NCBI GenBank assembly: GCA_026545765.1
Contig: CM048844.1
Span: forward strand, 16,934,237 to 16,998,236
Source: Plantago major
Lineage: Eukaryota; Streptophyta; Magnoliopsida; Lamiales; Plantaginaceae
Reading direction: 5' to 3'
DNA length: 64,000 bases
The stretch's first letter is position 1. Each line of letters starts with the position of its first letter. The translations under genes and the position numbers were made by a program. The notes below the pieces were generated by a model that was given only the letters and a program-made list of their open reading frames with translations, searched no databases and was not told the origin of the DNA. Shown piece by piece: positions 60,601-64,000 of this stretch.

Positions 60601-61840
60601 TTAGACGAGAAAATATATATGGAACAACCTGAAGGGTATGTGGTTCCAGGACAAGAGAAGAAGGTCTGTCGTCTTGTCAAGTCATTGTACGGACTTAAGC
60701 AAGCTCCTAAACAATGGCACGAAAAGTTTGACAACACGTTGCGGTCAAAAGGCTTTTCTATAAATGAGTGTGATAAGTGTATCTATGTGAAAGGGAACGC
60801 TGAATCCTTTGTCCTGATATGCTTATATGTGGATGACATGCTCATTACTGGAAGTAGCCTGGATCTGATCTTAAAAACAAAGCAAATGTTGAAACAACTT
60901 TTCGACATGAAAGACTTGGGTGTAGCAGATTTAATCTTAGGAATAAAGATCTCTAAGACACCCGAGGGTTTGGTGCTATCACAATCTCATTACGTTGAAG
61001 ACGTTTTAAGGAGATATGAGGTTTTCGACCGTCAATGTGTAAGGACACCAATGAACGAATCTCAGTGTTTAGACAAACACTTAGGAGATCCGGTAAACCA
61101 AACGCAATATGCTCGGATAATTGGCAGTTTGATGTACGTAATGAACTGCACTCGTCCAGATATTGCTTATGTAGTCAACAAGTTGGCTAGGTTTACGCGT
61201 AGAAGTGTCCACTGGAAAGCACTATATCATCTATTGGGCTACTTAAAGTACACAATAGATCTTGGATTACACTATGGAAGATATCCAGCAGTATTGGAAG
61301 GATACAGCGATGCAAACTGGATATCTGATAGTACAAACACTAAGTCCACTAGTGGTTATGTGTTTACCATTGGTGGTGGTGCTATTTCTTGGAAGTCCTC
61401 TAAACAAACGTGCATCGCCCGATCCACGATGGAATCGGAATTCATAGCTTTGGACAAAGCCGGAGAAGAAGCAGAATGTCTTCGAGAATTTTTAGAGGAC
61501 TTCCCTTGTTGGGATAAGCCTGTGCCTTCCGTAACTATTCACTGCGACAGTTTGTCGGCGTTAGGAAGGGCATAAAACAATATGTATAATGGCAAGTCTA
61601 GACATATACGTCATAGACATAAAACCATTAGGCAGTTGATCTCTACGGGGGTTATCACTATTGATTACGTGAAATCAAAGGATAACATTGCGGATCCGCT
61701 AACCAAAGCGCTACCTAGAGATCAAGGAATCTGCCTGTCTAGGGGAATGGGCTTAAGACCACTAAATAAGGGAATTTACGGTGGCAACCCAACCATACTG
61801 ACTGGAGATCCCAAGAATTTGGTTCAATGGGACAACTAAA
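57654..61840 (+). pseudogene. gag-pol region of Copia element 2 (broken)
   Basis: Parts: UBN2-type gag (SDKFLGSNFKQWKQKMMFYL, from about 57740), CCHC knuckle (CFNCGKPGHMKADC, near 58485), protease site WWIDTGATRHIC near 58650, integrase with the HHRLGHTNY zinc motif and FIDDCTRYCYVY core (about 59060-59820), an acidic Pro/Glu repeat linker near 60030-60150, reverse transcriptase with [15 protein letters not shown] and [10 protein letters not shown] (about 60280-61000), and RNase H with SDANWISDS (about 61300-61830). Treated as a fossil. Confidence 0.9.
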
Positions 61841-62373
61841 CTTTAAAGGACCAGTACGTGCCTCGTGAAGTTTTATATTTCGAGGTAAAAGCATTTAGGA
61901 GTTATACTCCATTTGCGCCATTCCCGTGAAAGACATTAAGTGCTCCTGCAGTCCGGGCGGAGTATGAGTCACTAAACTCTTAATGATCTCTAAAGAAGAT
62001 TCTTAATCTCTTTAGCTTATGAGCAGAGCATTGGCAGGAATGCTCTTAGAACGAGATCACCTATTTAAGTGTGAAGTATGGGAGGCCGCTTCAAACGAGA
62101 ACACTTATGAATCCAAGAAGTCCAAGGCCTTTAATGGACTGGGAAAAGGAACGAGGCGATAAGGAGAATTATTGGGTTGATATCATTGTCTTGGTTTACA
62201 CAAAACGCCGACCGGTTCAAGGCACCACGTTCACCGGGTGGCAAGTAAATCCGATGGTATTCTACTAGGGACGATTCAATGTCACTGACAATCAATCCTG
62301 ATGCAATATGATTTTCCGCTGGAAATTCTAGGACGGAGCACCCCGTTGTGCTGTGAGCATCAATTCTCTTTCA

Positions 62374-63328
62374 TGTGGGGATTGAATTTTAGTCACCAAA
62401 GAGGCTAGCCCATGACTTTGCACCTCATCGAAAGGGGCCCCACACGTTGGAAATGAAGTTTCCTCAAACGTGTATAATCTACTATAGTAGTAGATGACAC
62501 TTGAGAAAGAATTACTAAAATTCATTGAAAGGTGAAAGAGTAATTGGAGCTCAAAGTGTGTTGGTTGATACATTGTTATGGAATGCCAAGAGTTGGAATG
62601 GAAAAAGTCCCACGTGGTTAAAATTGAGAAAGAAGGAACTACATAATAGTCCAAGACTTGGCTAAGGGTTTGGGCCCTTAGGGGCACCCATGGTTTTGGA
62701 AGGGGGAGGAGCTAGATGCTCCATCACTTGACCACACGCACCCGCCTGGCTCCGCTAGGAGCCGGGCCCGGGTCGTGGGACGTGGGTCGCGGGTCTAGAG
62801 CTGATTATAATCCTTTTGGGCCAGAAACCTACTACGTTTAGTTGAGCCCAATAAGATTAAGTTTGAAACGAAAAGCCCAACGGTTGTATACCTGTTCGGA
62901 TTGGGCTTGAGCGAAACAGTACATCTGCTCGCATGGGACATATCCGTTCGGAACTGTTGCACTTTCAGAAAGTCGCAACTCCTCAAGGACCAGTTCGCGA
63001 ATAGTTGTACCAGTCAGACTCAACTCTTCGAAACTATAAATAGACCCTCCAACATTCGGATTTAGACACACAAATCCATCATTCTCTCTTCTCTCTTAAA
63101 CTCTCTAAAAAGCCTAAATAAACCTTTATTGTATTAGTTCGCCGAGTCAGAGTTCAAGTGCTGGGACTCTGATTCAAATACTGATGTTCTATCTTGTGAG
63201 ACTATTTGCTAAGGAAACCGTAAGCACCGGTCTTGAAACAAATCTGATCTTAAGGAAATAGGCCTTCGCTCGTGATCTAATATCCTTACTCTCTCTGTTT
63301 CCATCCTCATACACACCACCAACCAATA
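62374..63328 (+). repeat. 3-prime LTR of Copia element 2
   Basis: Begins TGTGGGGATTGAATTTTAG and ends CCAACCAATA directly before the GTTAA target repeat. TATAAATAGACC present near 63037. Confidence 0.87.
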
Positions 63329-63333
63329 GTTAA

Positions 63334-63835
63334 CCCCAAATTAATTTAGCATCAACGGAATAACTGGATACTAAGTCTGTTAGAAACTCAAAAACTTTTA
63401 GCAATGGAATTGCAAGGCAAATTGGATTTGTTCTTGGTTTGTTGGCAATTGGTCGCTAATCATGTATAAATTTTACTCCAAAAAGATTTTGTTAATGTTT
63501 TGTTTGTGCGTTGTTGAATTGCAACGGACCTTTTTTCTTTCTTTTTTTTTTTTCTTTTTTTGAAAAGACACTATTGCTAGAGATCCAGATTTTAATAGTG
63601 GGACTATTCGGCGAAATCAACCTAAGTAATTTTCAATTGAGCCTAGACCTGTATAGCTGTTGAAAAACTAAATAGTCTCTAATTAAACAAATGTTCATGT
63701 TATACACGCTCTCGTCAATTAGGTGTTGTAATCTGGCAGTGGAATAATATATATATACATCATCTTACATTTTCACAGCCTCAGTTAACTCAACAATTAT
63801 CATAACTCAACAAATATCATTCTATATACAAAAAA
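63334..63835. other. Spacer right of Copia element 2
   Basis: No gene seen. A short phrase near 63686-63716 (CAT.TTATACACGCTCTCGT) resembles one at about 51416-51450, just left of the Harbinger element. Confidence 0.4.
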
Positions 63836-64000
63836 GGGAAAATTACAAAAATCACCCCTTAAATATGGCCCCTTTGCACATTCAACCCCGGATTGGCGAC
63901 TATTACAGATTCGTCCAAAAGTAACAAAGGCCAAATTTGAGAATTACATCTACACCCAAAAGTCAACTTTATCTTCTATTTTATATTTTCTTTATAATTC
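63836..64000 (+). mobile_element. Edge of a third MULE-like repeat, cut by window end
   Basis: Starts GGGAAAATTACAAAAATCAC and continues CCCCTTAAATATGGC and ATTACAGATTCGTCC, mirroring the outer end of element A. Only the left end is in the window. Confidence 0.5.

Larger units (their letters stand above)
56680..63328 (+). mobile_element. Ty1/Copia LTR element 2, broken fossil
   Basis: A 6.6-kb element flanked by a perfect 5-bp duplication GTTAA (56675-56679 and 63329-63333). LTRs are about 950 bp. Inside: gag, zinc knuckle, protease, integrase, reverse transcriptase and RNase H in Copia order. Better preserved than element 1, with perhaps three interruptions. LTRs differ by about 5% over their first 240 bp by eye, so the insertion is likely 1-3 million years old (inference at usual plant rates). 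One internal LTR patch is far more divergent than the rest. Confidence 0.92.

Overview
This window reads as nuclear DNA of a flowering plant, most likely a eudicot. The genes have many short exons with GT-AG introns. Intergenic DNA is AT-rich and full of Stowaway-type MITEs, tRNA-derived SINEs, Mutator-like (MULE), hAT and PIF/Harbinger DNA elements and Ty1/Copia LTR elements. The recognised proteins match plant families best: DPD1 exonuclease, Di19 zinc-finger protein, SYP4 syntaxin and potato-type apyrase. The apyrases resemble those of asterids, but the order or species cannot be fixed by reading alone.

The left 24 kb is a gene-rich block of five single-copy housekeeping or regulatory genes. 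They are a Misato/DML1 tubulin-like gene (minus strand, running off the left edge), the organellar DEDDh exonuclease DPD1 (plus) followed by a decayed partial copy of itself, a SYP41/42/43-type Qa-SNARE of the trans-Golgi network (minus), a Di19 zinc-finger gene (plus), and a PHD + RING nuclear protein gene (minus). The Di19 gene carries what looks like a textbook U12-type AT-AC intron. The PHD/RING gene has a one-base phase slip in a homopolymer A run that breaks its reading frame as assembled.

From 25 to 48.7 kb lies a tandem family of three apyrases (GDA1/CD39 NTPases), all on the minus strand and all apparently intact (about 460 residues each). Copies 1 and 2 are 0.85 kb apart. Copies 2 and 3 are separated by 13.5 kb of insertions, including a Copia element with matching 536-bp LTRs, a MULE-like element, MITEs, a SINE, possible Helitron ends and several local tandem duplications. 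Copy 3 lacks exactly the last intron found in copies 1 and 2, and carries a hAT element and a MULE-like element inside its introns.

From 48.7 kb to the right end I find no host gene. This part holds a PIF/Harbinger transposon with both of its genes (Myb/SANT-like ORF1 and DDE transposase, both decayed), a second SINE on the opposite strand, a 6.6-kb Copia element with long LTRs and a 5-bp target duplication, and the edge of another MULE-like repeat.

The host genes do not form an operon or pathway. The only functional cluster is the apyrase array, whose members probably hydrolyse extracellular or endomembrane nucleotides and diversified after tandem duplication. The least expected signals are the AT-AC intron, the exact intron loss in apyrase copy 3, the palindrome-cored MULE family, and the GC-rich hAT insertion. 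No prokaryotic features, CRISPR arrays or intact tRNA/rRNA genes were seen.
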